DNA of 23,437 bases from Ruminococcus sp. UBA7158 (GTDB lineage: Bacteria > Bacillota > Clostridia > Oscillospirales > Ruminococcaceae), in assembly GCA_002491605.1 (NCBI GenBank), contig DKWG01000021.1, positions 1 through 23,437 on the forward strand, written 5' to 3'. The position numbers and the translations under genes are program-made. The notes beneath the pieces are model-generated. The model saw only the letters and a program-made list of their open reading frames with translations, ran no database searches and had not been told where the DNA came from. Shown piece by piece: positions 14,618 through 23,040 of this stretch (the stretch's first letter is position 1; each line of letters begins with the position of its first letter).

Positions 14618-17509
14618 TTATACAGACTCAACAAAGTCCAAGTCACACTTGTCAATTTGATTTTGACCTGCAACAACGCAGATTCCTCCGTTTTCCAACG
14701 CAGACGAAATCTTGCCTGAAATCTCAATCAGCTTTTCAGGAGTTGCCGACAAAATCTCTTTAATTAGCTTGCAGCGTTCTTCCCTTGTTCTGCCCATGAA
14801 GTAATAGGTGTCGCCGATTGAGCCTTTCATCCTGGGTGTCATAAGCGGTGATACGTCGGCGACTGTACCTATTATAAAGCCTGTCAGGTCGACGTCCTGT
14901 GAGCACATATCCTTTAAAAAGTCTCCGCATTTTAAATAGCTTTCCAAGGACTTTGCACCGCTCGGGTCACGATAGGAATAGCAGGTTAAAAGACCTGAAT
15001 TCCTTGCGAGCATACCTGTGCCGTATGCGCCGCCCTGAACTCTTATGACGTTCCACAAGAAGCTGTAGCTTATTATCTTAGCCGCCAAAAGAGCAATGCC
15101 GCTGTACTGCGAGTTGAAATCCAGCAAGCTTGCTCCCCTCTGCGCGAACGCAATGTCGGCAGGGATTACAATGCCTTCACGTCTTATACCGAGCGGCTTA
15201 ATCTCAGCAGGCTCAGAAATTACTGCTTCCTTTAAGCTCTCGGACAGCTTTTCGGCGACTTTGCCCAAATACTCTCCGCTGTGTCCTGTAACAGTAAGAG
15301 TCAATCTGTTCTTGGAGACGACTCTTGAAAGAAGCTCCTCTAAATCAGCGCTCAGCTTTTCCCAATTCCGGTTTGTCTCATTTTCCTTGAGCCACTTATA
15401 GAAGGTGTAGCCGCTTGTGTATTCGTCGGCTGCTCCTGCCGACGAAACCTGGGCGTTAATTCTCTTTATACCGATTGAATTTCCGCCCATTACAAGACTC
15501 TGGAACGCTCCGAGCTTTGTCTGCTTCAAGATGTCAAGCACAGACGATTCATCTTTAAATACAGTCTTAGTTAAAATCTCAATAACCAAATCGGTTGCCT
15601 TAGAAACATTCTTTTCAAGTGCTGAGAAGGTCGCAACAAACTTTGTTCGGCGCTCTGTATTGCTGTTAAAGGATGTGAATGTCTGAACATAGAACGAGAC
15701 GTTTCCGCAGAGCAGGCGTGAGCGGTCGTTTAGCTCCTGAGCTGTGCTGAGCGTAGTGTCTACATCAATAAGCAGTCTTGACATAAACGACAGCTTTGAA
15801 AGCTCGTCGGCAGAAAAATCATCAGCATCAAAGTAAAGGTTGATATATGCGATTCCTGAAGTATCAATGTCATGAACAATAGTCTTGATTCCTGAACACT
15901 CGGTTATTTCTGTTGGAATGTCCTCCGGCTCGTCCGAAATATCGCTCAGCTCAAGACGCGGGAGCGTTGCCAGCTGCTCGGGGGTGTCCTCGCTGTTTTG
16001 CCATTCAATAAGAGATTTCTGCTGTGAAAGAAGCTCCTGCCTGTCTGCCTGAGTCCAGCTCAGCGACTCGTCGCTGAGCCTTTTTGCTTCGAGACTGCGG
16101 CGTTCTTCACCGGCTGTGTGCGACGGTGTCAGCTTGACCTTGCAACGATGCGGATTAGACAGAAATACATCGTCAATGAGTTTCTCAAAATAGCCCTCTG
16201 ACAGCTTTACTTTCAGTCTTTCAAACAGATCGCCGACCTCAAGGTGTGCGCTCGGTTCGCCGCCATAGAGCCAGCTCTCCAAAACAGTCATACCGAAAAT
16301 CAGTCCCTGAGGATATGAGCCGTAGTCACGCTCACGCATCTTGAACTCAAGGTTTGCCATTGACGCTTCAAGCTGCTCGTGGTTAAGACCCTCTTCGGAC
16401 AGACGTCTTAACTCGTCGAACAAAACCTTTTCAACCTTTTCTGCGTTTTCAGCCTTGATATTTTTAGCTTCAAGCCTTATCCACGGCTGAGATACCTCGT
16501 CGTAAATGCTCAATATGACATCCTCAGCCAGTCCCTGAGACAATACAGCCTTGCTGAGCGGCGACTGATTACTTCCTGCCAAAACATCCGTCAAGAGTCT
16601 TACGGCTATAAGCTTCTCAAACTCATCATAGCTTCCTATGACGCTGCCCCAAGCAAGCCTTGTCTTGCCGTCGGGATTTTCCTCTGCGGATATTTCGTAC
16701 ATTACCTCCTGCTCGCCGCCATCGACTGCTTTTTGAATCGGTGGGGGTGCCAAGCGCTCGGTTTTTTCACGACCGGCTAAATACTCTTCGTCTATTATGG
16801 ACAAAACAGCGTCTATATCCATGTCGCCGTCCAGATAAACATAAGCATTCGACGGTGAATAAAACCTTCTGTGGCTGTTTATGAACTCCTCATATGTTAA
16901 ATCAGGAATCTTTGCCGGATCGCCGCCCGAAACGTATCTATACGGTGTGTCAGGGAACATGGCAACATTCATAGCGTTGACCATAAGCTCGTCTGCATCT
17001 GCAAACGCACCCTTCATTTCATTAAAAACTACTCCCTTGTAGCTCGGGCTGCCGTTTTCATCGATTTCGTAGTGCCAGCCCTCCTGGCGGAAGATTTCGG
17101 GCTTTGTATAAATGGACGGGTTAAAAACGGCGTCAAGGTATACACGCATCAGATTGATAAAATCCTTGTGATTTCGGCTGGAAACGGGATAAAACGTTTT
17201 ATCCGGGTATGTCATTGCATTTAAGAAGGTGTTCATCGAGTTTTTAATAAGCTCGACAAACGGCTCTTTTACCGGATACTTAGCAGAACCGTTTAAAACA
17301 GAGTGCTCTAATATGTGAAAAACTCCTGTATCGTTCCACGGCAATGTCTCAAAGGCTATTCCGAATGTTTTGTTCTCCTCTGCTCTTCTCAGCCAAACAA
17401 GCTCAAGACCTGTTTTTTCATGTGTCATGCGGACCATATCCGCTCCTAACTCCTTTAGCTCCGTAATCGAGCTTACTAAGAAGCCGTGCAAATAATCGTT
17501 TACCTTCAT
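14618..17509 (-). CDS. M16 (pitrilysin/PreP-like, M16C) zinc metallopeptidase
   Basis: Large cytoplasmic peptidase of 963 aa, of the clam-shaped M16C type that degrades short peptides. The inverted zinc motif HxxEH is His65-Ile-Leu-Glu68-His69. The third zinc ligand is probably the Glu of FNEMKGAF, about 99 residues later, the spacing seen in presequence proteases. NTFLNAMTYPDKTFYPV follows the zinc site as in PreP/Cym1. A central linker domain covers about 430-530, and a second, inactive M16 half with RVQGGAYGTG near 800 completes the fold. The ATG at 17527 lies beside the SD, while the one at 17509 is 8-9 nt after AAAGGA, so 17509 is chosen. No signal peptide. It is the last gene of the minus-strand run starting at ktrB, although a hairpin separates it from thiN. 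The peptide substrate is unknown. Confidence 0.93.
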   Translation of the reverse strand: MKVNDYLHGFLVSSITELKELGADMVRMTHEKTGLELVWLRRAEENKTFGIAFETLPWNDTGVFHILEHSVLNGSAKYPVKEPFVELIKNSMNTFLNAMTYPDKTFYPVSSRNHKDFINLMRVYLDAVFNPSIYTKPEIFRQEGWHYEIDENGSPSYKGVVFNEMKGAFADADELMVNAMNVAMFPDTPYRYVSGGDPAKIPDLTYEEFINSHRRFYSPSNAYVYLDGDMDIDAVLSIIDEEYLAGREKTERLAPPPIQKAVDGGEQEVMYEISAEENPDGKTRLAWGSVIGSYDEFEKLIAVRLLTDVLAGSNQSPLSKAVLSQGLAEDVILSIYDEVSQPWIRLEAKNIKAENAEKVEKVLFDELRRLSEEGLNHEQLEASMANLEFKMRERDYGSYPQGLIFGMTVLESWLYGGEPSAHLEVGDLFERLKVKLSEGYFEKLIDDVFLSNPHRCKVKLTPSHTAGEERRSLEAKRLSDESLSWTQADRQELLSQQKSLIEWQNSEDTPEQLATLPRLELSDISDEPEDIPTEITECSGIKTIVHDIDTSGIAYINLYFDADDFSADELSKLSFMSRLLIDVDTTLSTAQELNDRSRLLCGNVSFYVQTFTSFNSNTERRTKFVATFSALEKNVSKATDLVIEILTKTVFKDESSVLDILKQTKLGAFQSLVMGGNSIGIKRINAQVSSAGAADEYTSGYTFYKWLKENETNRNWEKLSADLEELLSRVVSKNRLTLTVTGHSGEYLGKVAEKLSESLKEAVISEPAEIKPLGIRREGIVIPADIAFAQRGASLLDFNSQYSGIALLAAKIISYSFLWNVIRVQGGAYGTGMLARNSGLLTCYSYRDPSGAKSLESYLKCGDFLKDMCSQDVDLTGFIIGTVADVSPLMTPRMKGSIGDTYYFMGRTREERCKLIKEILSATPEKLIEISGKISSALENGGICVVAGQNQIDKCDLDFVESV

Positions 17510-17544
17510 ACGTTTTTGTCCTTTCATTTAAAAGTTATATCAAT

Positions 17545-17569
17545 CCGATTTATCAAATTTATAAATCGG
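17545..17569 (-). terminator. Hairpin between thiN and the M16 gene, possible partial terminator
   Basis: CCGATTTAT (17545-17553) pairs with ATAAATCGG (17561-17569) around a 7-nt loop, inside the 87-nt gap. The downstream minus-strand sequence is only mildly U-rich, so it may attenuate rather than stop transcription. It lies just upstream of the M16 SD. Confidence 0.4.
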
Positions 17570-17596
17570 CGAATAATTAAGCTTGATATATTGTTA

Positions 17597-18253
17597 TCAA
17601 AATACTTTAATAATTAAAAGCTTTCCCTCTTTTAAGCTGACTCTTGCTGACGCTTTGCCCTGTAAAACCTCATTGCTTATACCGTACTGATAAATCGGCT
17701 CTATAACTGCATTATGAAGCGGAAACTTTGCATTTTCTATGCAAACTCCTCTCGCTGTGCCGTCTATGCTGACAGTTGAGAAAAAGGAAAATGAGTTGGG
17801 AATCTCAATACAGTCGGATATAACCTGCATTTCGGAATAATCGTCTATAAGCCTTGCAGTTAAGCCGAGACTGTTTAAATACATCAAAATTGATATATTG
17901 CCTAAAGTATGGTCAAGTCTGTTCCCGACTGCGCCCAAAATCGTGAAAGCTATAAATCCCCTTTTCACAGCCTCCTTAACTGCGAAAAATGTATCCGTGT
18001 CGTCCTTTTCCCTCGGCAATACTATCGTCTCAACCGAAAAGCTCGGCTTATCGTGCGAATCAAAATCTCCGACAACCAAATCAGGCATAACCGAGAGCTT
18101 TTCAATGTGCTTAAGTCCGCTGTCGCAGCAGATAATAAAGCACTTATCATTAATATACCCTTTTATCCTGTCGTAATCAACTATATCGGCTCCGCCTATT
18201 ATTACACATTCCGTTGTATCGCAGTGCTCATCGTTAATAAAATTTTCTGTCAA
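17597..18253 (-). CDS. thiN: Thiamine pyrophosphokinase
   Basis: Transfers pyrophosphate from ATP to thiamine to give thiamine diphosphate, the last step of thiamine salvage in the cytoplasm. Family motifs are clear: VIIGGADI near the N-terminus, CCDSGLKH, then PDLVVGDFDSHDKP, EKDDTDTFFAVKEA and GAVGNRLDHTLGNI, which together form the nucleotide- and thiamine-binding site. The C-terminal beta domain ends with the Gly/Ser-rich SARVSLKEG. The start is not settled: ATG 18274 gives 225 aa and overlaps the GNAT gene by 17 nt without an SD, while TTG 18253 (218 aa) lies 7 nt after GAGGTG at 18266-18261 and is preferred. Translation is probably coupled to the GNAT gene. No TPP riboswitch was seen upstream, consistent with salvage being cotranscribed with unrelated genes. 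Confidence 0.92.
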   Translation of the reverse strand: MTENFINDEHCDTTECVIIGGADIVDYDRIKGYINDKCFIICCDSGLKHIEKLSVMPDLVVGDFDSHDKPSFSVETIVLPREKDDTDTFFAVKEAVKRGFIAFTILGAVGNRLDHTLGNISILMYLNSLGLTARLIDDYSEMQVISDCIEIPNSFSFFSTVSIDGTARGVCIENAKFPLHNAVIEPIYQYGISNEVLQGKASARVSLKEGKLLIIKVF

Positions 18254-18257
18254 AAAA

Positions 18258-19028
18258 TCACACCTCGGTCTCATTTAATGTCTTCGCCGTTCTCTTGCAA
18301 TCTATGGCAACCCAAGCAGGTCTGAATCCGCACCTTACGGCATTTCTGACCGAAGGCAGATTCGACCACACTGCTGAATAAAAAGGCACCTTGCCGACGT
18401 CGATTACAGCCTTTGCCAAGCGGGACGTCAAGCAAGACGCTATCCCGTTTCGGCGGTACTCCGGCAAAACGTCTATGCCGATTTGATACATATTCTCGCA
18501 GTCGGCAGAGCATCCCGCCAACGCTGCAAGCTTTCCCGAGTCATACGCTCCAAAGCAGATTATGTCAAGGTTTTTGCGTTTTTCGCAAAGAGCATTTGAC
18601 CACTCTTCCCTATATAAGTCTGCAAAATCCTTCTGTTCAAGACGCCTTATTTCGTACTTACAGGATAACTCGGGAATCGAATCGGAGTCGGGCAGGAAGC
18701 GCACTGCTTCATACTTGACGCAGTAGCCTAAGGGTCGGAGCTTTTGTTCAAGACAAATCAAACCCGAATGCGAAAAGCACTCATACCAAGACCGAGTGCT
18801 TATATAATCCTGCGCAATATCACGAAGCTCTTCGCAGCATGAAGCTACAATTCCGCTGCCGAAGCTTAAAATGCTCAGCGGCAACGGAAGGTCTAAAAAA
18901 GCACTCGCCTTAGAGCTTGCCTTTGATATCACAACAGTCTCTTTGCCGTTTAGCATATGCTCAGGCTCGCAGGACAAATCAATCGCCGACTGATTTATTG
19001 CAATATTCAAATAATCTTTATATGTCAT
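18258..19028 (-). CDS. GNAT-family N-acetyltransferase
   Basis: 256-aa cytoplasmic acetyl-CoA-dependent transferase. The C-terminal GNAT domain (about 125-250) begins YEIRRLEQKDFADLY. It has the acetyl-CoA pyrophosphate loop motif in IGIDVLPEYRRNGIASCL (R/Q-x-x-G-x-A form) and a late FYSAVWSNLPSVRNAVRCGF segment, normal for motif B. The N-terminal 120 residues are a separate region, perhaps a second degenerate GNAT half, with no motif I recognise. The start is supported by GGAGAG 5 nt before the ATG. It lies 29 nt after the TraX-family gene and its 3' end overlaps or abuts thiN. The acceptor substrate cannot be predicted. Confidence 0.85.
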   Translation of the reverse strand: MTYKDYLNIAINQSAIDLSCEPEHMLNGKETVVISKASSKASAFLDLPLPLSILSFGSGIVASCCEELRDIAQDYISTRSWYECFSHSGLICLEQKLRPLGYCVKYEAVRFLPDSDSIPELSCKYEIRRLEQKDFADLYREEWSNALCEKRKNLDIICFGAYDSGKLAALAGCSADCENMYQIGIDVLPEYRRNGIASCLTSRLAKAVIDVGKVPFYSAVWSNLPSVRNAVRCGFRPAWVAIDCKRTAKTLNETEV

Positions 19029-19057
19029 AGCTGCTCTCCAATATTAATAATCAAAAG

Positions 19058-19801
19058 CTATATTAACACCCATCTTATTATTCCGAGTATGACTAAATGC
19101 AAAGGGTAAAAAACATAGAAAAACCATTTATTGATTGGGTTCTTGCTCCCCTGCTCTCCGTTATAGCAAAACTGAATTAAAAACGGAGTTAGGAATACGC
19201 CCATCATGAATAAGCTCGTCCACCATGGTATTGACATCAAGAGCATCATCAGGCAACAGGCAATCGCTACTATTGTATAAGCCGTCCACTTCTTCTTAGC
19301 GTCGTCCCTGTAAATATGGAATAACAAGCACCAAAGCACTAAATAAATCGGCCAATCGCCTACAAACGACAGTATACACAGACCTATAACTCCGAGAACC
19401 TTAAGCCATTTCGGACGGTTTTCGTTGTCCCAAAGCCTGATAGCCATAAGCCCTAACAGCAAAGTGTAGATAACACCGAACTGAGGATAAATCCAAAAGC
19501 CGCCTTCAAACGACACAACAGCGCATCCAAATTCAAAGTACACAAATGCCGGCCACGATATCACCGCAAAAATCAAAAGACGACGAATGTACTTATTAAT
19601 ATTCTTGGTGTAGTGATATCCTTCGGCGAGAAAATATGCCATAGTCGGAGCAGTGAGTCTGCCAATAAAGTGCATTATCTGACCCAAAACTGATTCAGTC
19701 GGCACAAAAGCCCAGGCTATATGGTCGATCAGCATAGCGGCTATTGCAATCCATTTAATTTGATTTCTGTTTAAAAATCCGACATTCGTTGATTCGTTCA
19801 T
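19058..19801 (-). CDS. TraX-family polytopic membrane protein
   Basis: 247 aa with about seven or eight hydrophobic segments, starting QIKWIAIAAMLIDHIAWAF, the TraX-type N-terminus with a conserved Asp-His in the first helix. RLTAPTMAYFLAEGYHYTKN and NKYIRRLLIFAVISWPAF follow, also typical. The family is named for the F-pilin N-acetylating protein TraX, and chromosomal copies in Firmicutes are thought to be membrane acyltransferases of unknown target. Nothing conjugative is nearby. The start ATG is preceded by GGCGGTGA. It lies 27 nt after ktrA and 29 nt before the GNAT gene on the same strand, so it is part of the same transcription unit. Possibly it acetylates a surface polymer; this is inference. 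Confidence 0.85.
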   Translation of the reverse strand: MNESTNVGFLNRNQIKWIAIAAMLIDHIAWAFVPTESVLGQIMHFIGRLTAPTMAYFLAEGYHYTKNINKYIRRLLIFAVISWPAFVYFEFGCAVVSFEGGFWIYPQFGVIYTLLLGLMAIRLWDNENRPKWLKVLGVIGLCILSFVGDWPIYLVLWCLLFHIYRDDAKKKWTAYTIVAIACCLMMLLMSIPWWTSLFMMGVFLTPFLIQFCYNGEQGSKNPINKWFFYVFYPLHLVILGIIRWVLI

Positions 19802-19828
19802 ATTGTCACCGCCGTTAAAAATGTATTA

Positions 19829-20500
19829 TCAAATACTTGCTTCAAACTTAGTGATGTTTTTTCTTGTGCCGCACACCAAAACAGCGTCCCCGTCCGCTAT
19901 AGGAGTGTTGGGACCTATTTCGGTTATTACTGTGTCGTCATGCTTGATTGCGATGACATTTAAACCAAACTTATTTCTGAAGCCGATTTTGCTTACTGTC
20001 ATATCTTCACCGATATGCGCAAGCTCAAACTCTGTTATATCGACCTCACCGCTTACGGTTATATACTCCATGATCCTTGAGGACGTCAGCTTTTTCGCCA
20101 AAACAACCGCTCTGTCTCTTTCCGGATAGACAACCTCCGCTCCCAGCTTTTCGAGCACTGCGCCGTGCTCAATGCTTGACGCCTTTGAGATAACCTTTTT
20201 AACCCCGAGCTCTAAAGCGTTCAAGGTTGTTAAAATGCTTGTGGCAATGTCCTCGCCTATGCCTATAACGACGGTGTCGCAGTTTTGTATGCCGCATTCA
20301 GTGAGGATTTCCTTTGACGTTCCCGAAACCGTAAACGCATTATCGGTAAACATGAGCGCAGCCTTTACTCTTTCGGGACTTTTGTCTATGACGACAATCT
20401 CGGCGCCCGTCTCGCTGAGAGTTTGAGCCAAAGCAAAGCCAAATCTGCCCATGCCTATAATTCCGTATAATTCCTTATGTTCTTTTTTTGTCTTTTTCAA
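19829..20500 (-). CDS. ktrA: KtrA/TrkA-type potassium channel regulatory subunit (single RCK)
   Basis: 223-aa cytoplasmic subunit that gates a KtrB channel through nucleotide binding. RCK_N begins YGIIGMGRFGFALAQTL, whose GMGRFG is the Rossmann loop, with the acidic end in VVIDKSP. The TrkA-C domain covers about 140-223 (VSGEVDITEFEL, DGDAVLVCGT); in related KtrA proteins this domain binds cyclic-di-AMP. The single-module size sets it apart from the two-module TrkA at the left end of the window. The start is TTG at 20500, with GGAAG 4 nt and AAAGG about 10 nt upstream. It lies 72 nt after ktrB, with a 15-nt palindrome between them. The reversed order (channel gene first) and proximity make these two a pair. 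Confidence 0.92.
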   Translation of the reverse strand: MKKTKKEHKELYGIIGMGRFGFALAQTLSETGAEIVVIDKSPERVKAALMFTDNAFTVSGTSKEILTECGIQNCDTVVIGIGEDIATSILTTLNALELGVKKVISKASSIEHGAVLEKLGAEVVYPERDRAVVLAKKLTSSRIMEYITVSGEVDITEFELAHIGEDMTVSKIGFRNKFGLNVIAIKHDDTVITEIGPNTPIADGDAVLVCGTRKNITKFEASI

Positions 20501-20524
20501 TGTGCTTCCGCCTTTCTTTTGTAA

Positions 20525-20539
20525 AGCTTACTGTAAGCT
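20525..20539. promoter_or_regulatory. Perfect 15-nt palindrome between ktrB and ktrA
   Basis: AGCTTAC (20525-20531), a central T, then GTAAGCT (20533-20539). A single-base centre suits a dimeric protein's operator better than an RNA hairpin. No bound regulator is known to me. Confidence 0.35.
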
Positions 20540-20572
20540 AAAAACAACGCTCGTTCTATACACTTTTCTGCA

Positions 20573-21991
20573 TTAACCGACAGATATATTCTCCTCAGCC
20601 CTTGAGACACTCGGTGCGGGGCTGACCGCCAGCAAAGTAACAGCCGTAAGCGGACCGATTCTTCCTATATACATCGTTATAATTAAGATAATCTTGCCGA
20701 CTGACGATATACCGGCTGTTATACCGGTTGAAAGACCTGCTGTGCTGAACGCAGAAACAGTTTCAAAGAATATCGGCATAAATCCAATCTCAGGCTCACA
20801 CAGGCAAAGCAGATATGCCGACACCAGGCATATCAAAATCGACGATATAAAAATCAAAAATGCCTTAAAAACAGTATCTCTGTGGAATTTTCGCTTGAAA
20901 GCACCCATATCCTTATTTGTCATTATTGAGAATACCGAGCTTATCAAAACAAAGAAGGTAGTGGTCTTGACGCCGCCGCCCGTAGAACCGGGTGAAGCTC
21001 CGACAAACATCAGCATAATGACGATAAGCAAACCGGCATTTGAAAACTCGCCGAGCGAATAGGTTGAAAAGCCGGCGGTTCTTGCCGTCATGCTTGTAAA
21101 GAACGCTCCGAGCCATGTTATATTTTCCGACAGCTTTAATAATATTGTTCCTATAACGAGCAGTGCCGTCGTTGTTGCCAGCACAACCTTGGTTGTCAGG
21201 GTCATTCGCCGCTTTTTTCTGTACGACATTATCTCCTTGAGCGCAAAAAATCCCAAGCCGCCGAATATAACAAGCAACGCCGTCACGATATTCATATAGA
21301 CATCGCTCTTGTACGACGAAAGACCTGCTCCCGCGCCCAAAATGTCAAAACCGGCATTGTTAAATGACGCTATTGAGTGAAAAATACTCAGCCAGACAGC
21401 CTTACCGAAGGAATAGTCCCTGATAAAAACGAAAAAGCTCAAAACAGCGCCGGACACTTCAAAAGCAACCGTGGTTATCAAAACCCATTTGACTAAATCC
21501 ATGATTCCGCCGAACGAGCTGTAATTAAGAGCCTCTTTAACTAAGTATCGCTCCCTCATATTAACCCTTCGCCCGGACAAAGCCATTATGCCTATGCCTA
21601 TAGATGCTATTCCCAGTCCGCCTATTTGTATCAGTAAAGCTATTATGCCCTGACCGAGTACGTTAAAGGTGTCGGCAGTATCGAAGGCTACAAGTCCCGT
21701 GACGCAAACTGCGCTTGTCGATGTAAACAGCGACTCAACATAGCTGACCTCAACACCGTCGTTATGCGTTATCGGAAGGTACAAAAGAAGTGAGCCGAAC
21801 AATATCAAGCCCAAAAAGCCCAAGGCAAAAAATCGCCCCGGAGTTAAAAGCTTATGTGTAGCTGCCGTTCGGTATTTTCTGTTCAGCAAAAGCCTTACGC
21901 CGATAAAAATCCCCGACGCTATTATCACTGCCGTAATAATATAGCAAATAATATATTTTAAATTGTTTGATGTCGTTAAAGTTAAAAGCAT
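20573..21991 (-). CDS. ktrB: KtrB/TrkH-type potassium channel subunit
   Basis: 472-aa membrane K+ transporter subunit. An N-terminal helix (about 12-36) precedes the four M1-P-M2 repeats. Filter loops are CVTGL (96-100), NNAGFD (211-216), TARTAGFSTY and FSTAGLSTG. GASPGSTGGGVKTTTF after the third loop is the intramembrane gate region. It belongs to the KtrB/NtpJ branch rather than the TrkH branch found at the left end. The start ATG at 21991 has only a weak SD-like GG, so a later start is not fully excluded, although the first helix would then be cut. A leader of at least 113 nt with an inverted repeat (22018-22076) separates it from the repressor gene. Paired with ktrA downstream. Confidence 0.92.
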   Translation of the reverse strand: MLLTLTTSNNLKYIICYIITAVIIASGIFIGVRLLLNRKYRTAATHKLLTPGRFFALGFLGLILFGSLLLYLPITHNDGVEVSYVESLFTSTSAVCVTGLVAFDTADTFNVLGQGIIALLIQIGGLGIASIGIGIMALSGRRVNMRERYLVKEALNYSSFGGIMDLVKWVLITTVAFEVSGAVLSFFVFIRDYSFGKAVWLSIFHSIASFNNAGFDILGAGAGLSSYKSDVYMNIVTALLVIFGGLGFFALKEIMSYRKKRRMTLTTKVVLATTTALLVIGTILLKLSENITWLGAFFTSMTARTAGFSTYSLGEFSNAGLLIVIMLMFVGASPGSTGGGVKTTTFFVLISSVFSIMTNKDMGAFKRKFHRDTVFKAFLIFISSILICLVSAYLLCLCEPEIGFMPIFFETVSAFSTAGLSTGITAGISSVGKIILIITMYIGRIGPLTAVTLLAVSPAPSVSRAEENISVG

Positions 21992-22017
21992 TTATATAAC
22001 CATGTCTTTCTTTGAAG

Positions 22018-22076
22018 TAAGCTTTTCTTAAGAGATTAGTCTTTGATTGTCAGATTAATGCAGCTCAGAAAGCTTA
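22018..22076 (-). promoter_or_regulatory. Inverted repeat in the ktrB leader
   Basis: TAAGCTTTTCT (22018-22028) and AGAAAGCTTA (22067-22076) form about 10 pairs with one bulge around a 38-nt loop. The loop holds two AGATTA copies. It may be a leader structure for ktrB. I do not recognise a known cyclic-di-AMP riboswitch. Confidence 0.35.
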
Positions 22077-22104
22077 GATATTCGGCAAAACATATTGATT
22101 GAAC

Positions 22105-22482
22105 TTATTTGTCAAAACTACAGTCAGCAAAGCGGCGCTTAATTGCGTCGAACGATTTGTCGCTTATGCTGTGCTCCATCTTGCAGGCGTCGCATGAGGC
22201 GGTTTCCTCGTCGACGCCGAGCTTGATTAAAAAATCGGTTAAAAATGTGTGGCGCTCGTATATCTTTTCCGCTATTTCCAAGCCTGCGTCCGTTAGATAT
22301 AAATAGCCGTCCTTATCAACGGTTAAATACTCGCCCGTCTTTAAAAGACCGACCGCACGGCTGACACTCGGCTTTGAAAAACCCATATGCTCTGCTACAT
22401 CCAAGCTGCGAACATACCCAAGCTTTTTTGAAAGTATATAAATTGTCTCAAGATACATCTCACCGGATTCTGCAATATTCAT
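22105..22482 (-). CDS. DtxR/MntR-family metal-dependent transcriptional repressor
   Basis: 125-aa dimeric DNA-binding repressor that responds to Fe(II) or Mn(II). The winged helix is at about 22-62 (SLDVAEHMGFSKPSVSRAV is the helix-turn-helix). The dimerisation and metal domain carries His78 and the DACKMEH motif (Cys100, Glu103, His104). Met9 in GEMYLETIY together with Cys100 matches the DtxR/IdeR (iron-type) primary site; MntR has Asp and Glu there. It lacks the C-terminal SH3 domain of DtxR, so it has the short MntR-like length. ATG 22482 is 7 nt after GGAGG and is clearly the start; the ATG at 22539 lacks an SD. Own promoter at 22580-22608. No metal transporter or feo gene lies in the window, so targets are elsewhere. 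Confidence 0.9.
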   Translation of the reverse strand: MNIAESGEMYLETIYILSKKLGYVRSLDVAEHMGFSKPSVSRAVGLLKTGEYLTVDKDGYLYLTDAGLEIAEKIYERHTFLTDFLIKLGVDEETASCDACKMEHSISDKSFDAIKRRFADCSFDK

Positions 22483-22579
22483 TGTGGGACCTCCGCCGCT
22501 TTGATTGATGTCAGCTAAAAACAGATCATAAAAAGTCATCGATTAAGCCGACAATATGTATATAAATCATTTGCCTTTT

Positions 22580-22608
22580 ATAATAGCACTTTTTCATATT
22601 AATTTCAA
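22580..22608 (-). promoter_or_regulatory. Sigma-A promoter of the metal repressor gene
   Basis: TTGAAA (22603-22608) and TATTAT (22580-22585) on the minus strand are 17 nt apart. The leader is about 90 nt. I did not find a clear DtxR-type operator palindrome over the promoter. Confidence 0.65.
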
Positions 22609-22650
22609 GCTTACAAGACTATTTTAAATCAAGCATTTATATAGCACACT

Positions 22651-22679
22651 AAAAAGGGAGTACCTTTATCGTACTCCCT
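22651..22679 (-). terminator. Intrinsic terminator of the upstream minus-strand RNA unit
   Basis: AGGGAGTAC (22655-22663) pairs perfectly with GTACTCCCT (22671-22679) around a 7-nt loop. On the minus strand the stem is followed directly by five Us (22651-22655). It ends a transcript coming from higher coordinates, separating it from the repressor gene's promoter. Confidence 0.85.
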
Positions 22680-23040
22680 GTATATATTTAATTTTCCTAT
22701 GCAGACCGATATTCATCTGCTAAACTAAAGTCTTCTTTGGACTCACCCTTTCACTGCGTCATTTTTAATAGCTATTTTAAACAGTTTCATGGGAATCAAA
22801 TCCTTTGCACTTTTATAGTTTCAAAACGCTGTTTACAGCTTTCATAAGACCTTTTTGGGACTCACACCTTTACTTCTTGATCTAAAGCTTGGGACGTTTC
22901 TTTATCTCCCACATGAGAATCATCTCCGATGTATCAAGCTTATTAATAGGTTAGCTGATTAACTGCTGTTTTTCTTCCTTGTAGCAAGCTATGCACAGAA
23001 TGCCGGACTCACACCTTTCATATTTATTTTATGACTCTTG

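Noticed and set aside
17583..17600. TTGATA/TATCAA hairpin at the thiN stop as a terminator
   Set aside because: Only six A/T-rich pairs overlapping the stop codon, too weak to call.
18253..18300. TPP riboswitch upstream of thiN
   Set aside because: The gene overlaps or abuts the GNAT gene, and no thi-box-like sequence is present.
21992..22104. Cyclic-di-AMP (ydaO-type) riboswitch upstream of ktrB
   Set aside because: The 113-nt leader is too short for that class and lacks any motif I recognise.
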